From the NCBI GenBank assembly GCA_934096275.1, contig CAKOLK010000002.1, positions 1 to 64,000 of the forward strand: 64,000 nucleotides of DNA, written 5' to 3'. This stretch comes from an uncultured Bacilli bacterium. Its GTDB lineage: Bacteria; Bacillota_I; Bacilli_A; RF39; UBA660. A program made the position numbers and the translations under genes. Positions 17,432-26,675 of the stretch are shown piece after piece (the stretch's first letter is position 1; every line of letters begins with the position of its first letter). Under the pieces are notes generated by a model. The model did not search any database, was not told the origin of the DNA, and worked only from the letters and a program-made list of their open reading frames with translations.

Positions 17432-18385
17432 TTAGATAAAACCTATGAACCAAAAGTATATGTATATGCTTACTATTATTATTGATGGAATTATATATGT
17501 TACTTTTGATATTGATTTTGTTCTAATGTTTTGAAGAAAGCTTATTATTATAAATATTAGACCTAAGAAGATAATTGTTGTTGTATGATTGTCTATTTCA
17601 TTGTATATTGGTGATGTTTTGTAGATAATGTCTGCGATTGATAAAACTACTAGATTGAAGAGATTGCTTCCTATGATGTCTTGTAGTGCTAAATCATAGT
17701 TATCTATTGATATAAGAGTGTAGAATGTTATGACTTCCGGTAAGCTTGTTGTTATTCCTAGTAGTATTGCTCCGATTATTCCGCTTGAGAATGATGGATG
17801 GGATGTTGCGATGTTATTAACAAATGTTGTTAATAAAACACTTGATGCTATCATGAGAATTGAGGTTATTAACAATTTTTCTTTGATATTTTTTATTGGT
17901 CTTATTTCTATTTCAGTTTGTTCTTCTTTACTTTTAGGTAATAGTTTTATGTATATGAAGTATAGTATGAGAATAACAATAGTAGGAAAACCTATATTTA
18001 GAATTGTTATGTTTATTTTGTCTTTTATGAATAGATAGATTGTTAAATAGTTTATTATTAAAATTAGATAGGTTAAATAATTGGTTTTTGCTGTTTTTGT
18101 TGTATATATTTTTTTTATAAATATAATATCTAGGAGTGCTGTTATGAATATATTAAAGAGATTGCTTCCTAGAATATCTCCGAGTGCTAATAAAGGGTTT
18201 TTTAATAATACTGCTGATGTACATGTTATTAGTTCTGGTAGTGATGTTACTCCCGCTAATAAGAGACCTCCGATTACTGCTTTTGATATATTGCTTGTTT
18301 TGCTTAGATTGTCTGCGTATATTGATAGTTTAATGCTTAAGAATACTGTTAAGAATGCAAATATTAAAAAAAATATCTCGTTCAC
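17432..18385 (-). CDS. Sodium/calcium exchanger family protein (CaCA)
   Basis: Cation antiporter with about ten membrane helices in 317 residues. Two inverted alpha-repeats are visible: LLAGVTSLPELITCTSAVL with GDILGSNLFNI, and LLGITTSLPEVITFYTLIS with QDIIGSNLFNL. These carry the acidic and Asn residues that bind the ion. The start is probably the GTG at 18385, six bases after AGGTGAT. It lies between eno and secG, which is not a conserved place. Substrate (Ca2+ or other cations) is not decided. Confidence 0.88.
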   Translation of the reverse strand: MNEIFFLIFAFLTVFLSIKLSIYADNLSKTSNISKAVIGGLLLAGVTSLPELITCTSAVLLKNPLLALGDILGSNLFNIFITALLDIIFIKKIYTTKTAKTNYLTYLILIINYLTIYLFIKDKINITILNIGFPTIVILILYFIYIKLLPKSKEEQTEIEIRPIKNIKEKLLITSILMIASSVLLTTFVNNIATSHPSFSSGIIGAILLGITTSLPEVITFYTLISIDNYDLALQDIIGSNLFNLVVLSIADIIYKTSPIYNEIDNHTTTIIFLGLIFIIISFLQNIRTKSISKVTYIIPSIIIVSIYIYFWFIGFI

Positions 18386-18429
18386 TATAATCACCTATTA
18401 ATTTATATGTGTAACGAAATATTTTAAAA

Positions 18430-19644
18430 CTATAAGTTTTCTTCAATTCTTAGAAGTCTATTGTATTTACATATTCTTTCTCCACGAGATAGTGATCCAC
18501 TTTTCATGTAAGGTATTCCTAAGCCTACTGCAAAGTCACTTATGAATGTGTCTTCTGTTTCTCCACTTCTATGGGATATTATCATGTTGATGTTGTTTTC
18601 TCTTGCTAATTTTATAGTGTCTAGCATTTCACTTATTGTTCCTATTTGATTGGCTTTTAAAAGAATAAAATTGGTTGATTTATTTTCTATTCCTTTTTGT
18701 AATAAGTTTTTGTTTGTGGTATAAAGATCATCTCCGACTATGTTTGTGTCTAACTCATCTGTCAGTTTTGAGAATCCTATAAAGTCTTGTTCTTCAAGCG
18801 GGTCTTCGATTGAGAAAATTGGATATTTTTTTATTAGTTCTTTGTACATTTCAATCATTTGATCTGTGTTTTTATAGGTATTGTCTATTAAATACATTTT
18901 TTTATTTTTATCGTAGAATGATGATGCTGCGATGTCTAGCGCAATTAGGACATCTTCTTTTGGTTTGTATCCTGATATTTCTATTGCTTTGATAATAGTA
19001 TCTAGCGCTTCTTCATTGTTTTTTAGATTTGGGGCAAAGCCTCCTTCATCTCCGACGTTGGTGCTGTATCCTTGTTCTTTTAAAATGTTTTTTAGGTTGT
19101 GAAATACTTCGCTTGCTATTTGTAGTTGTTCTTTTACAGTTTTTCTATTTACCATAATCATGAATTCTTGAAATTCAATCTTATTATCGGCATGCATTCC
19201 TCCGTTTAATATATTAAACATACACTTAGGTACTTGTTTTTTTTCTCCGATGTATTTATATAGTTCTTTATTTTCTTTTTGTGCACATGCTTTTATGTAT
19301 GCAAGTGATACTGAAAGAATGGCATTTGCTCCAAGATTGGTTTTGTTTTTAGTATTATCTAGTTTTATTAATAATTCATCTAATTCTTGAAAGTTTTTGA
19401 AGTCTTTATTTATGATATTTTCTTTTATTATAGTGTTAACATTGTTTACTGCTTTTAAGACTCCTTTTCCTAGGTATCTTTTTTCATTATCACGTAGTTC
19501 TAAGGCTTCATTTGAACCGGTTGAGGCACCACTTGGAACACTTGCTCTTCCTGTAATGTTTCCTTCGATTGTTATGTCTGTTTCTACTGTTGGCCATCCT
19601 CGTGAGTCTAATATTTCTCTTGATTTGACTTCTGTTATTTTCAT
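18430..19644 (-). CDS. eno: Enolase
   Basis: Glycolytic 2-phosphoglycerate dehydratase. Motifs: ILDSRGWPTVETDI, SVPSGASTGSNEALELRD, GDEGGFAPN with catalytic Glu, metal ligands in LIALDIAAS, FSIEDPLEEQD and NIVGDDLYTTN, catalytic Lys in ILLKANQIGTISE and ISHRSGETEDTFISDFAVG. At 404 residues it is about 25 shorter than typical (about 430), through small loop deletions and a short C-terminus rather than loss of a motif. It ends about 45 nt before the exchanger gene. Confidence 0.95.
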   Translation of the reverse strand: MKITEVKSREILDSRGWPTVETDITIEGNITGRASVPSGASTGSNEALELRDNEKRYLGKGVLKAVNNVNTIIKENIINKDFKNFQELDELLIKLDNTKNKTNLGANAILSVSLAYIKACAQKENKELYKYIGEKKQVPKCMFNILNGGMHADNKIEFQEFMIMVNRKTVKEQLQIASEVFHNLKNILKEQGYSTNVGDEGGFAPNLKNNEEALDTIIKAIEISGYKPKEDVLIALDIAASSFYDKNKKMYLIDNTYKNTDQMIEMYKELIKKYPIFSIEDPLEEQDFIGFSKLTDELDTNIVGDDLYTTNKNLLQKGIENKSTNFILLKANQIGTISEMLDTIKLARENNINMIISHRSGETEDTFISDFAVGLGIPYMKSGSLSRGERICKYNRLLRIEENL

Positions 19645-19703
19645 ATTTTCACCTATCCTTATGAATATTATATAATATTTTTTATATAAATAAAACTTTT
19701 TTA

Positions 19704-19732
19704 TTGATTTTAGTTCGAAAAAAAGTTATTAT
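19704..19732 (+). promoter_or_regulatory. Possible promoter for the FemX-like gene
   Basis: TTGATT, 17-bp spacer, TATTAT, about 20 bp before AAGGAGGAG. Weak match. Confidence 0.4.
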
Positions 19733-19768
19733 AGTAGTATGAAAATATAATGAAGGAGGAGTGTTTGT

Positions 19769-21025
19769 ATGAAAATTGTTATTCTTACACCAGAACAGTT
19801 TGATAATTTTTCTGATAACCATCCTCTTCATACTTATTATCAGACTTCTATGTATGGAAATTTAATGAGAAAGAATGGTTTTAAGGTAGAGTATTATGGT
19901 TTTGTTGATAATTCTAATATGCTTATTGGTGCTACTTTAATGCTTACTAAAAAGTTGTTTTTTGGTCATAAGTATGCTTATGCTCCTCGTGGTTTTTTGA
20001 TTGATTATGATAATAAACAACTTATTACTGAGCTTTCTAGGAAATTAAAGAGGTATTTAGCAAAGAGTAATTATGTTTTTTTAAAGATTGATCCTCCGGT
20101 TGTTGCTAATAAAAGGGATAAAGATGGTAATGTCATACCAAGTCCTTATCAAAATGATATAATAGTTTTTTTACAAAATAATGGATATAGTTATTTTGGT
20201 GATAATAAGTTTTTTGGTACTGAAAAACCAAGATGGAATGCTATTTTAAAGGTAACTGGTTCTGCTGAGTCTTTGTATAAAAATTTTGATAGTAATATTA
20301 AAAATAAGATTAGAAAGGCTCAATCTAGGGGTGTTGAAATAGTACAAGGTAATCATAATGATATGGAAATTTTTTATAGTTTTGTTTATAAGAAGCATTA
20401 TAGAAAGTTGAATTATTATAAAGATTTTGGAGAGTTTTTTGGTAATAAGTTTGAGCTTTATTTTGCTAAGCTTAATACTGAGAAGTATTTGACTAATATT
20501 AAAAAATTATATGAAGATGAAATTGCTAATAATGAGGATATTAATTCTAAGATACAGGAAGCTGGTAGAAATAATAAAATTGATAATAAGCTTACTAATT
20601 CTAAGATTACTTCAGATAAGTTACTTGCTACTTATAAAAAGGAATTGGAGTATGCTTCATCACTTTTTGAGAAGAATCCACAAGGTATTATTATTGGAGC
20701 AACAGGAGTCATTATTGAAAAGTATGGTGTTGAGCTTTTAATAGAGGGATATAATCCTAAATATGGGCTTTATTATCCTAATTTCTTACTTAAGTGGCAT
20801 ATTATTGAAAAATATGCAAAGCTTGGTGCTGTTTATTTCCATTTGAATGCTATTACTGGTTATTTCGGAAATAATAATAAGTTTAAAGGTCTTAATGAGA
20901 TGAAGCTTGGTTATAATGCTGAGGTTACTGAGTATATTGGTGAGTTTGATTTAGTTATTTCTCCTGGACTTTATAAGTTTTATAAGACTTCGAAATTAGG
21001 TAAAAAGAAAAATAGAATGAATTAA
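19769..21025 (+). CDS. FemX/MurM-type aminoacyltransferase
   Basis: Likely adds the first amino acid of an interpeptide bridge to lipid II using aminoacyl-tRNA, at the cytoplasmic membrane face. The 418 residues show the FemAB double GNAT fold: HTYYQTSMYGNLMRKNGF near the N-terminus, YAYAPRGFLIDYD, SNIKNKIRKAQSRGVEI, a helical arm (about 240-300), and GVELLIEGYNPKYG plus YFHLNAITGYFG near the C-terminus. AAGGAGGAG precedes the ATG. It is transcribed divergently from eno. The amino acid added cannot be told from sequence. Confidence 0.88.
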   Translation: MKIVILTPEQFDNFSDNHPLHTYYQTSMYGNLMRKNGFKVEYYGFVDNSNMLIGATLMLTKKLFFGHKYAYAPRGFLIDYDNKQLITELSRKLKRYLAKSNYVFLKIDPPVVANKRDKDGNVIPSPYQNDIIVFLQNNGYSYFGDNKFFGTEKPRWNAILKVTGSAESLYKNFDSNIKNKIRKAQSRGVEIVQGNHNDMEIFYSFVYKKHYRKLNYYKDFGEFFGNKFELYFAKLNTEKYLTNIKKLYEDEIANNEDINSKIQEAGRNNKIDNKLTNSKITSDKLLATYKKELEYASSLFEKNPQGIIIGATGVIIEKYGVELLIEGYNPKYGLYYPNFLLKWHIIEKYAKLGAVYFHLNAITGYFGNNNKFKGLNEMKLGYNAEVTEYIGEFDLVISPGLYKFYKTSKLGKKKNRMN

Positions 21026-21061
21026 AAAATAGACTTAATTGTGTGATAAGTCTATTTTTTT
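21026..21061. terminator. Bidirectional terminator
   Basis: AAAAAATAGACTTA pairs with TAAGTCTATTTTTT around a nine-base loop between the converging FemX-like and coiled-coil genes. Confidence 0.88.
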
Positions 21062-22629
21062 CTTATTTCTCTATAGTTTTCTTCATACACAAGCGGTATA
21101 TCAACATTTTCTACTCCGTATTTGTTATTTGCAAATTGTTCGAAACTCATTGCTGATGTTTTGTCATCTAAAAGTTCATAGTATTTTAAATATTCATCAT
21201 ATATAATATTAGCCATATTTTCTCTTGATTGTTCTATTTCTATTAGTTCTCTTGAATTTGGTCTTGTTACTTTTAGATATTCTGAAAATGGCATTTTTCC
21301 TAAATCAGTATTTTTTACTTTTTCTACCATATATTGTTGATATAATTGTGTTCTTTGAATTTGAAGATTTTCATCTAGTTCTATGTTTTTTATTTGTTGT
21401 TTATCTTCTACTTGTATTTCTTTTTCTTGATGTTCTTCTTTTGGTTCATATTCGTTTTTAAGTTGTTCTCTCAATATCTCTGTTTTAATATTTATTCTAT
21501 TTTTATTTAATTCAGGATATTTTTCTAATAATTGAACTAAAGTACTTTTTAATTCTAGATATTGACTTTGAAGTTGTTCATATTTTTGTTGATTTTCTCT
21601 GCTTTCTAGCATTTCTTGGTTGATAAATTCTATTTGCTTTTGGAGTGCTATTATTTTAGCTGACACTTCGATTTTATCTTTTAAATCTGAGTTTTCATAT
21701 TGTTGTTCGCTTGTGCTTATTAAGGAACGTAATTCACTTATTTGTTGTTCTTTTACATTGCACATACTTTGATATAATTGTGATTTGGATATTGAAGTGT
21801 TTTTAAATATGTCTATTAATTCATCTAAATACCATATTTCTCTTGATTGTTCCATTATTTCTTTGTAATTTGAATGAAGTTTTTCTACTAATGCGCTTTC
21901 TTTACTTTCTAGGTTATAGTGTTGATTTACAAAACTATTTAATTTATAGAAAGTTGATAAAGATTCTTTTCCTCTAAAGTTTATATTGTCTTGATTTATT
22001 TCACCATTCATTGCATTTATTGCTCTCTGAATTCTTGCATTATCTAATTCTAATGATCTATTACCTTTAATATAATCGTCTGTCATTTCAATTTGCATTT
22101 CTTCAAAAACTGTATTCATTTCATATTGACTGCGTGAGAAATTTGATGCGATTGTGAATAAACTATTAACTTTTAATTTCTTATTATCTTTTAATAGTTT
22201 GTACATATCCTTTTCTATTTTTTGAGTTGAATCAGATATCTTGTTTCTTGTATTTATTCTTGCATTTTTTATTTCTTTTTTGGTTTGATTGTCATTTCTA
22301 TATTCTAATAATGTTGCCAATTTATTTGTTAATTCTGCTTCTTTTACCAAACCTTCCATTTTTCTTGTTTCATGTTGTAATGTTTGTTCTACGAATTTAA
22401 TTTCTTTTCTTTTTTCTTCCAAATCTTCTATTTCGGATTCTATCATTTTAATTTCTAATTCTGCTCTGCGTGGTGAAATTGGTTTTGAAGATTTCTTTAT
22501 TCCAGTTCCTGTATATCTATCATTTCCCATTTTTAAATTTAGTTTTTGTTTTTGTAATGATTCAATTTTTTGGTCATAGTATTCTTTATTAATACTGTTT
22601 ATTAATTGTTCTGCATTTTGATTTTTCAT
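21052..22629 (-). CDS. Long coiled-coil protein, unknown function
   Basis: A 525-residue soluble protein dominated by coiled coils (about 1-130 and 230-380; Gln/Glu/Lys-rich heptads) with no membrane segment. The C-terminus has two similar stretches: MVEKVKNTDLGKMPFSEYLKVTRPNS and YELLDDKTSAMSFEQFANNKYG, which may be short repeated modules. The start ATG at 22629 follows AAGGTG and lies 1 nt after the stop of the DUF1292 gene, so the two form an operon. No family recognised. Confidence 0.6.
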   Translation of the reverse strand: MKNQNAEQLINSINKEYYDQKIESLQKQKLNLKMGNDRYTGTGIKKSSKPISPRRAELEIKMIESEIEDLEEKRKEIKFVEQTLQHETRKMEGLVKEAELTNKLATLLEYRNDNQTKKEIKNARINTRNKISDSTQKIEKDMYKLLKDNKKLKVNSLFTIASNFSRSQYEMNTVFEEMQIEMTDDYIKGNRSLELDNARIQRAINAMNGEINQDNINFRGKESLSTFYKLNSFVNQHYNLESKESALVEKLHSNYKEIMEQSREIWYLDELIDIFKNTSISKSQLYQSMCNVKEQQISELRSLISTSEQQYENSDLKDKIEVSAKIIALQKQIEFINQEMLESRENQQKYEQLQSQYLELKSTLVQLLEKYPELNKNRINIKTEILREQLKNEYEPKEEHQEKEIQVEDKQQIKNIELDENLQIQRTQLYQQYMVEKVKNTDLGKMPFSEYLKVTRPNSRELIEIEQSRENMANIIYDEYLKYYELLDDKTSAMSFEQFANNKYGVENVDIPLVYEENYREIRKK

Positions 22630-22630
22630 T

Positions 22631-22891
22631 TTATTCACCTTCTTTTAATGATTTTATTATTAGGTCATATACATAGCTTAGTTCTTCTTGATCTTCAACT
22701 AAATTTATGTAAAATTCATTTTCTTTTTCTTCAAGAGTTGCTATAGCAATATTTACCTCATCATTTATTTCCTCGTCTGGTGTTAATAACACATATAATT
22801 TATTATCTTTTTCTGATTTTACTTGTGCAAATATTTCTATGTTTTCTTTTTCATTGTTTTGATTAATTACTTCAATAAATTCTCTATCCAT
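22631..22891 (-). CDS. DUF1292-family protein
   Basis: An acidic 86-residue protein resembling the YrzB/DUF1292 family: an N-terminal EFIEVINQNNEKENIEIFAQVKSEKDNKLYVLLTP segment and an acidic C-terminal helix (EEKENEFYINLVEDQEELSYVYDLI). TAAGGAG precedes the ATG. In Bacillus the homologue lies with the Holliday-junction resolvase gene; here it is paired with the coiled-coil gene. Function unknown. Confidence 0.7.
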   Translation of the reverse strand: MDREFIEVINQNNEKENIEIFAQVKSEKDNKLYVLLTPDEEINDEVNIAIATLEEKENEFYINLVEDQEELSYVYDLIIKSLKEGE

Positions 22892-22965
22892 ATTTAACTC
22901 CTTATTCTACTTAAATTATATACTATTTGTTAAGCTCTTGTAAATAGTTGTTTATTTAAAAATAA

Positions 22966-22992
22966 AAAACGAGAGTTAAATCTCATTTTTAT
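22966..22992 (-). terminator. Terminator after ychF
   Basis: On the minus strand GAGA-TTTAAC-TCTC with flanking A/T pairs, then GTTTTTT, at the ychF stop codon. Confidence 0.65.
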
Positions 22993-24086
22993 AAATTAAA
23001 TCTAAAGTGGCAAATATCTCCATCTTGCATTAGGTATTCTTTGCCTTCGATTCTGAATTTTCCGTTTTCTTTTACTTTTGTTTCATCGCCATATTCTATT
23101 AAGTCTTTGTATGCGATTACTTCTGCTTTAATAAAGCCTTTCTCAAAGTCTGAGTGAATTATTCCAGCGCATTCTTTTGCATTCATTCCATCTTTATATG
23201 TCCATGCTTTTACTTCTTGTGGACCACATGTGAAGTAAGTTTTTAATCCTAATAGCGAATATGTTGCTTCGATTAGTTTGTCTAGACCACTTTGATCTAT
23301 TCCTAAGTCTTTTAACATTTCATTTTTATCTTCATCATTTAATTCTGATAATTCTGATTCTATTTTAGCAGATACTGTTATTACTTTTGCCTGTTCTTTT
23401 TCTGCATATTCTTTTAATTTTTTTACATAATCATTTTCTATACCAATTTCGTTTTCATCGATATTTGCTAGATATATGTGTGGTTTTAATGTTATAAAAT
23501 TAAATGACTTAATAGCAAATAGTTCTTCTTTTGTGTAGTCAATTAATCTTAAGGGAATGTTTTTTTCTAATGCTTCTTTTGATTTTTGAAGAGCAGATAA
23601 TTCTATTAATGCTTCTTTATCTTTAGTTGTTTCTGCTTTTTTCTTAATTTTATCTATTCTATTGGTAATTATTTCTAGATCCGCTAATGCTAGTTCTAAG
23701 TTAATTATTTCAACGTCTCTTATTGGATCAACGCTTCCTTCGACGTGTGTTATTTCTTTATCATTAAAGCATCTTACTACTTCGCATATTGCATCTGTTT
23801 CTCTTATGTGTGATAGAAATTTGTTTCCTAATCCTTCACCAAGGGATGCTCCTTTTACGATTCCTGCAATGTCTACAAATTCAAATGTAGCTGGCTTTAT
23901 TTCTTGTGGTAGATAGATTTCTTCTAAGTGTTGTAATCTTTCATCTGGAACTGTTACTATTCCAACGTTTGGGTCTATTGTTGCAAATGGATAGTTTGCT
24001 ACTAATATACTTTTTTTTGTTATGGCATTGAATAATGTTGATTTTCCAACGTTTGGTAGTCCTACTATTCCTGCTTTTAAACTCAT
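22989..24086 (-). CDS. ychF: Obg-family ATPase YchF
   Basis: Ribosome-associated ATPase of the Obg group. The 365 residues begin with the P-loop GLPNVGKSTLFNAIT, then DPNVG, VDIAGIVKGASLGEGLGNKFL (G3/switch II) and NIDENEI in place of the GTP-type NKxD, which accounts for ATP use; the C-terminal TGS-like domain ends GKEYLMQDGDICHFRFNL. Full length. In Bacillus ychF also sits close to spo0J/soj. Confidence 0.97.
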   Translation of the reverse strand: MSLKAGIVGLPNVGKSTLFNAITKKSILVANYPFATIDPNVGIVTVPDERLQHLEEIYLPQEIKPATFEFVDIAGIVKGASLGEGLGNKFLSHIRETDAICEVVRCFNDKEITHVEGSVDPIRDVEIINLELALADLEIITNRIDKIKKKAETTKDKEALIELSALQKSKEALEKNIPLRLIDYTKEELFAIKSFNFITLKPHIYLANIDENEIGIENDYVKKLKEYAEKEQAKVITVSAKIESELSELNDEDKNEMLKDLGIDQSGLDKLIEATYSLLGLKTYFTCGPQEVKAWTYKDGMNAKECAGIIHSDFEKGFIKAEVIAYKDLIEYGDETKVKENGKFRIEGKEYLMQDGDICHFRFNL

Positions 24087-24105
24087 TTTATCACTCCTTG
24101 TATTA

Positions 24106-25701
24106 TTATAATGTTGGGTATACTTTTGGTCCTAATGGTAAACCAATTAAATACCATGAAATTATTATTAATATCCAAATTAATGTCATCCATATAAAGT
24201 ATGGCATCATTAATTTTATACCATCTCTTATTCCATATGTTTTTTCTTTATCTTTGTTATATATATTTAAATATCCCACGTATACAACAAAGTATGCTAA
24301 TACTGGTGTTATTCCGTTTGTCATAGATTCTGCTGCTCTAAATATAAATTGTGAAAATTGTGGAGATATATTTAGTTGCATTAGCATAGGTACCATTACT
24401 GGTGATATTATTGTCCATTTTGCCATTGATGTTGGCATAAATATATTTGCTATTGCTATTATTATTATTGATATAATTACTAGTGCTAGTCCTGATAGTG
24501 GTAGCATTTTTAAAAAGTTTGTTAAGGCTACTACTATTATTGTTGGAATGTTTGTTTCTTTAAAGATTGATATGAATTGTGCTGCAAAGAAAATCATTAA
24601 TAAAAGCATTCCAAGTGATGATAGTCCTTCACTAGTTTTTTCTATTAAGTCTTTATCATTTTTTATAGTTTTTGCTCCTATTCCATAGGCAATTCCTGTT
24701 ATTATGAAGAATAATGCTAACATATAAGTGAATCCATCTTGGAAATATGAATTATCTCCGAATAATTGGTCTACATATGCTTTTTCATTTAAGTCTAGTA
24801 GCATTCCTGATAGAGGTAGTCCTGGTATTATCATATAAATAAATATTAGTATTACTATTAATGCTGATATTTTAGCATATTTACTACCTTTCTTTTCTCT
24901 TTCTTCTTCTTTTATTTTCTTTTGTTCTTCATATTGTAAATCTAAGTATTCAATTTCTTTTGTTTTTCCTAATTCATCGTGTTTTTTAGATACGTATCTA
25001 CCTAGTTTTTTAACTATTATTTTTTCTGTTACTATTGTTCCTGTTAGAGCAAGCAATATGCATGAAGGGATCATTACATAAAGATTTGATGTCATTCTAA
25101 CATAGAATGTTTCATCTATTAATCTTGCTGCTTTCATTGTGTATGGTATTAGATTAATATCTATTGAACCAACAAAGAAGCTTATACTGTATCCAAATGC
25201 TACTCCGGCGAATGCTGATGCTACTCCCGCTAGAGGGTTACGTCCATTAAATAAGAATAATAATGCTCCTAGCGGTATTAAAAGTGCATAGCCTACTTCG
25301 TTTACTATACTTGAAAATATTGCTAGTATCATTATCAAGAAAGTTATGAACTTAGGATTGAACTTACTTAATCTTCTTTTCATGAATGTTTGAATTAATC
25401 CTGTTGCATCTGCTACTTTTATTCCTATTAGTGTTATGATAAGAGTTGAAAGTGTTGTAAAGCTTATGAAGTTTGTAGCGGCATTGGAAATCATTGTTTT
25501 TACACCATCATAACTTAACATATTTGTAACTGTTATTATTGTTTGTTCTAGTTTGTTTGTTTGTGTATTAATTGTATTGTATGTAACTGAAATGTTTAAA
25601 AGTGATAGTATTGCACTTAATACTATGACTACTGCGATTAAAACTATAAATCCCGTAACTGGGTGTAACACTAGTTTTTTTTGTTTCTTTTTTCTTGCCA
25701 T
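24106..25701 (-). CDS. AbgT-family transporter
   Basis: Inner-membrane transporter of the p-aminobenzoyl-glutamate/antiporter family, 531 residues, about 11-13 helices. Family-like motifs: HPVTGFIVLIAVVIVLSAIL at the start, VNEVGYALLIPLGALLF, NPLAGVASAFAGVAFGYS and IFMPTSMAKWTIISPVMVPM near the end. Members import aminobenzoyl-glutamate or export antifolate drugs; which applies here is not known. It is 1 nt after the DUF951 gene and shares its operon with mscS and parAB. Confidence 0.88.
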   Translation of the reverse strand: MARKKKQKKLVLHPVTGFIVLIAVVIVLSAILSLLNISVTYNTINTQTNKLEQTIITVTNMLSYDGVKTMISNAATNFISFTTLSTLIITLIGIKVADATGLIQTFMKRRLSKFNPKFITFLIMILAIFSSIVNEVGYALLIPLGALLFLFNGRNPLAGVASAFAGVAFGYSISFFVGSIDINLIPYTMKAARLIDETFYVRMTSNLYVMIPSCILLALTGTIVTEKIIVKKLGRYVSKKHDELGKTKEIEYLDLQYEEQKKIKEEEREKKGSKYAKISALIVILIFIYMIIPGLPLSGMLLDLNEKAYVDQLFGDNSYFQDGFTYMLALFFIITGIAYGIGAKTIKNDKDLIEKTSEGLSSLGMLLLMIFFAAQFISIFKETNIPTIIVVALTNFLKMLPLSGLALVIISIIIIAIANIFMPTSMAKWTIISPVMVPMLMQLNISPQFSQFIFRAAESMTNGITPVLAYFVVYVGYLNIYNKDKEKTYGIRDGIKLMMPYFIWMTLIWILIIISWYLIGLPLGPKVYPTL

Positions 25702-25702
25702 T

Positions 25703-25891
25703 TTAGTCCTCCACTATCTTTTTTAGTTTTTTATTAAATTCTATTCTTGGTATCATTACTTCTCTTTTGCAATTTAGGCATTTTATTTTTATATCAGCAC
25801 CAAGTCTTGTTATTTCCCAAAGATTTGTTCCACATGGATGTTGTTTTTTCATTATTACTTTTGTTCCTATTGTATAATTTTTATTTTCCAT
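25703..25891 (-). CDS. DUF951 family small protein
   Basis: A 62-residue soluble protein with the family signature: GTKVIMKKQHPCGTNLWEITRLGADIKIKCLNCKREVMIPR. The spaced Cys residues (CG, CLNC) suggest a zinc site. It overlaps mscS by 11 nt. The Bacillus homologue (YyzM) is in the same neighbourhood near ychF and spo0J. Confidence 0.88.
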   Translation of the reverse strand: MENKNYTIGTKVIMKKQHPCGTNLWEITRLGADIKIKCLNCKREVMIPRIEFNKKLKKIVED

Positions 25892-26675
25892 TTCTTACCT
25901 CTAATATGTTATATGGAATAGATATTTTTGATTTATCGTATTCTTCTTTTATTATCATGTTAATTGTTCTTTTTGTTGAATATCTTTGGTCTTTTTTTGT
26001 ATCATACATAACTCTATATTTTATACAAGAGTCTGAAAAGTCTTGTAGTCCTAAGATTTTAAAGTCTTTTACAGAGTTTTGTAGTTCTTTTTCTACTCTT
26101 GTTTTTACGTTTTCTAGCATTTCTAGAACTTTTTGATTAGGTGTTTCATATGGAAATGGTAAGTCTATCATAACTGTTGGTTTTTCTCTTGAACAGTTTT
26201 TTACTACGGATATATTCCTATTTGCTATAGTAACTATATCTGAATCAAATGTTTTTATTCTAGTTGATCTTAATCCTAAATCTGTTATGTATCCTTGACA
26301 TTTATTAATTTCTACTTCGTCTCCAACATCATATTGGTTTTCTATGATGATAAAAATACCAGAGAGTACATCTTTCATAATGTCTTGTAGTGCTAACCCT
26401 ATGATTACTGATGCTATTCCTAATCCTGCGACTATTGAACTAACATTTATTCCTATGATTGTTAATAGTTTAAGTATTAAGAATATTATTATGATGTATT
26501 TTGAAATGTTTACTATTAGCTTTTTAATTGTTTGTTGTTTTCTATTTATTTTTTCTTTGCTTGTTAATAGTAATTTTTTAATAATTAGATATATGGTTAA
26601 TCCTATTATTATGAATAGTATTAGTTCATGAATATTGTTTTTTATTAAAAAATCAATAAATTTCATTTTTATCAC
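25881..26675 (-). CDS. mscS: Small-conductance mechanosensitive channel (MscS family)
   Basis: Osmotic safety-valve channel. The 264-residue protein has three transmembrane helices in the first 100 residues; the pore helix is GINVSSIVAGLGIASVIIGLALQDIMKDVLSG, followed by the MscS beta domain (YDVGDEVEINKCQGYITDLGLRSTRIKT) and the C-terminal alpha/beta domain. It starts within the parB stop (ATGA overlap), so it is co-translated with parB. Confidence 0.93.
   Translation of the reverse strand: MIKMKFIDFLIKNNIHELILFIIIGLTIYLIIKKLLLTSKEKINRKQQTIKKLIVNISKYIIIIFLILKLLTIIGINVSSIVAGLGIASVIIGLALQDIMKDVLSGIFIIIENQYDVGDEVEINKCQGYITDLGLRSTRIKTFDSDIVTIANRNISVVKNCSREKPTVMIDLPFPYETPNQKVLEMLENVKTRVEKELQNSVKDFKILGLQDFSDSCIKYRVMYDTKKDQRYSTKRTINMIIKEEYDKSKISIPYNILEVRNGK

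Noticed and set aside
24035..24688. 217-residue plus-strand frame opposite abgT and ychF
   Set aside because: Lies fully antisense to two well-supported genes, with no ribosome site.
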